Assembly: GCF_001010945.1 (NCBI RefSeq)
Contig: NZ_LBHB01000003.1
Coordinates: 150,311 to 214,310 of the forward strand
Length of the DNA stretch: 64,000 nucleotides
Direction of reading: 5' to 3'
From: Aurantiacibacter luteus
GTDB lineage: Bacteria; Pseudomonadota; Alphaproteobacteria; Sphingomonadales; Sphingomonadaceae
Part shown: positions 63,096-64,000 of the stretch, piece after piece
Position numbering within the stretch: the first letter of the stretch is position 1
Layout: the number at the start of each line of letters is the position of its first letter
The notes under the pieces: model-generated
Database searches by the model: none
The model's input: only the letters and a program-made list of their open reading frames with translations
Told to the model about the DNA's origin: nothing
Translations under genes and position numbers: made by a program

Positions 63096-64000
63096 ATGCT
63101 GACGGACAAGGCGGTCAAGGCGGCCGCGGCGAGGGACAAGGCCTACAAGATCGCAGACCGGCAGGGGCTGTTCCTGCATGTCTCGCCCAAGGCCCACAAG
63201 ACCTGGCGCTACAAGTTTCGATTCGATGGGAAGGAGCAGGCGCTCGGCCTCGGTACCTATCCGGACGTCTCCCTTGCCGCCGCTCGCGAGGCACGGGACG
63301 ATGCGCGCAAGATCCTGCGTTCGGGTCGTGATCCCCGCATGGACAAGGCGCGACGCAAGCTGGTGGGCGGGCGGGACGAGCGACAAACTTTCGAGACTGT
63401 CGCGCGCGACTGGTACGAGCAGCAGTTGCCTCGCTGGAAGCCGGTCCACGCGAACGACGTGATCACCAGCCTGGAGCGTGACGTTTTCCCGCACATCGGT
63501 GCGTTGGAACTGGGCGAAATCGACGAGCCGGTGCTCCTTGCCGTGCTGAGGAAGGTCGAGGCGCGCGGCGCCATCGAGACCGCCCGCCGGTTGAAGCAAC
63601 GGGTCGGAACGGTGTTCGTCTATGCCCGCGGGCTCGGCATCAAGGTCGAGAACCCGGCGGTCGCTGTCGGCGCAGCACTCAAGCCCGTGCCACCCGCGAA
63701 GCGTTACCCGGCGCTCATCAAGGTCGATGGCGTGCGGCAGTTGATGCACGACGTCGATCGTGCGGGAGCGTCACCAGTCACGCGCCTGGCTGCCCGCGTC
63801 CTTGCCCTCACGGCGCAGCGGCCTGGCATGGTACGTCGCATGACCTGGAAGCAGTTGAGCGGGATCGACTGGAAGGACGCCTCGGCCTCCTCACCCGAGG
63901 CGCTGTGGACCATACCCGCGGACGAGATGAAGCTGGAGCTGCACCTGCGCGACGACGAAGCTTTCGAGCATTGCGTACCGCTTGCGCCCGAGGCGGTCGC
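63096..64000 (+). CDS. tyrosine-type integrase, 3' end beyond the window
   Basis: At least 301 residues; the gene is open to the window edge. The N-terminal DUF4102-type domain (MLTDKAVKAAAARDKAYKIA, then LFLHVSPKAHKTWRYKFRFD and LGLGTYPDVSLAAAR) is the P4-like integrase opening, followed by the arm-binding coil and the start of the catalytic domain with the first arginine in LTAQRPGMVRRMTW. It lies 160 bases after tRNA-Ser and points away from it. It marks an integrative element that continues to the right; the remaining catalytic residues are not in view. Confidence 0.93.
   Translation, partial: MLTDKAVKAAAARDKAYKIADRQGLFLHVSPKAHKTWRYKFRFDGKEQALGLGTYPDVSLAAAREARDDARKILRSGRDPRMDKARRKLVGGRDERQTFETVARDWYEQQLPRWKPVHANDVITSLERDVFPHIGALELGEIDEPVLLAVLRKVEARGAIETARRLKQRVGTVFVYARGLGIKVENPAVAVGAALKPVPPAKRYPALIKVDGVRQLMHDVDRAGASPVTRLAARVLALTAQRPGMVRRMTWKQLSGIDWKDASASSPEALWTIPADEMKLELHLRDDEAFEHCVPLAPEAV

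Overview
The window is high-GC chromosomal DNA from an alphaproteobacterium, most likely Sphingomonadales and probably Erythrobacteraceae. The evidence is gene content: GcrA, the F1-ATPase zeta inhibitor, a large TonB-dependent receptor of sphingomonad type, CrtW/CrtZ carotenoid genes, a HisKA_2-type histidine kinase, and PspABC with divergent pspF. No rRNA gene, CRISPR array, complete insertion sequence or replication origin was seen.

Layout. 1-4.8 kb: C4-dicarboxylate uptake (dctA), its divergent two-component system (dctB-dctD), and the start of an esterase gene. 5-13 kb: tRNA-Thr, a TM2 protein, rarA, an unusual PadR regulator with glycine-rich hexapeptide repeats, a glycosyltransferase, a lipoprotein and typA. 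13-22 kb: TonB receptor, RDD protein, an FtsX-type ABC exporter beside tesA, and recF. 21.9-22.3 kb: a two-gene operon (42-aa peptide plus PspC-like protein) behind a sigma-54 promoter. 22.4-24.2 kb: tRNA-Arg followed by a gene-poor variable patch with a nonsense-broken gene. 24-30 kb: HMCES, grxD-bolA-zeta, and leuD and leuC separated by a 51-aa peptide, a DNA glycosylase and a lactonase-like protein. 30-33 kb: thioesterase, crtW-crtZ and sufE. 33.2-37.4 kb: an expanded phage-shock-protein operon with divergent pspF. 37.4-41.2 kb: an orphan secretin, a subtilisin-like protease and a lipoprotein. 41.4-55.7 kb: the translation/RNA block rimP-nusA-ylxR-infB-paaI-rbfA ... truB-rpsO-pnp, interrupted by tdk, an entericidin-like peptide, a flavodoxin-like protein, an AbgT transporter and an M50-like protease. 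55.7-62.7 kb: sensor kinase, alcohol dehydrogenase, spermidine-synthase-like protein, LuxR solo, a candidate structured RNA, gcrA, an ABC-2 permease and hspQ. 62.8-64 kb: tRNA-Ser followed by a tyrosine integrase that marks the edge of an integrated element running out of the window.

The most coherent new signal is an envelope-stress regulon that can be read from the DNA. Two sigma-54 promoters (one perfect, one with a single mismatch to TGGCACG-N4-TTGCA) lie 14 kb apart. Each has an upstream palindromic site sharing the pattern TGGCnGAATnCnGCC at the same spacing, and each drives an operon headed by a tiny hydrophobic peptide gene. One operon continues into pspA-pspB-pspC plus five more tiny membrane proteins, four of them with PspB-like coiled-coil ends. 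The other encodes a second PspC-like protein. pspF, which has a normal GAFTGA loop, sits beside a secretin gene, and secretins are the classical inducers of Psp. By contrast, the DctD-like regulator has lost its GAFTGA loop, and no sigma-54 promoter was found at dctA.
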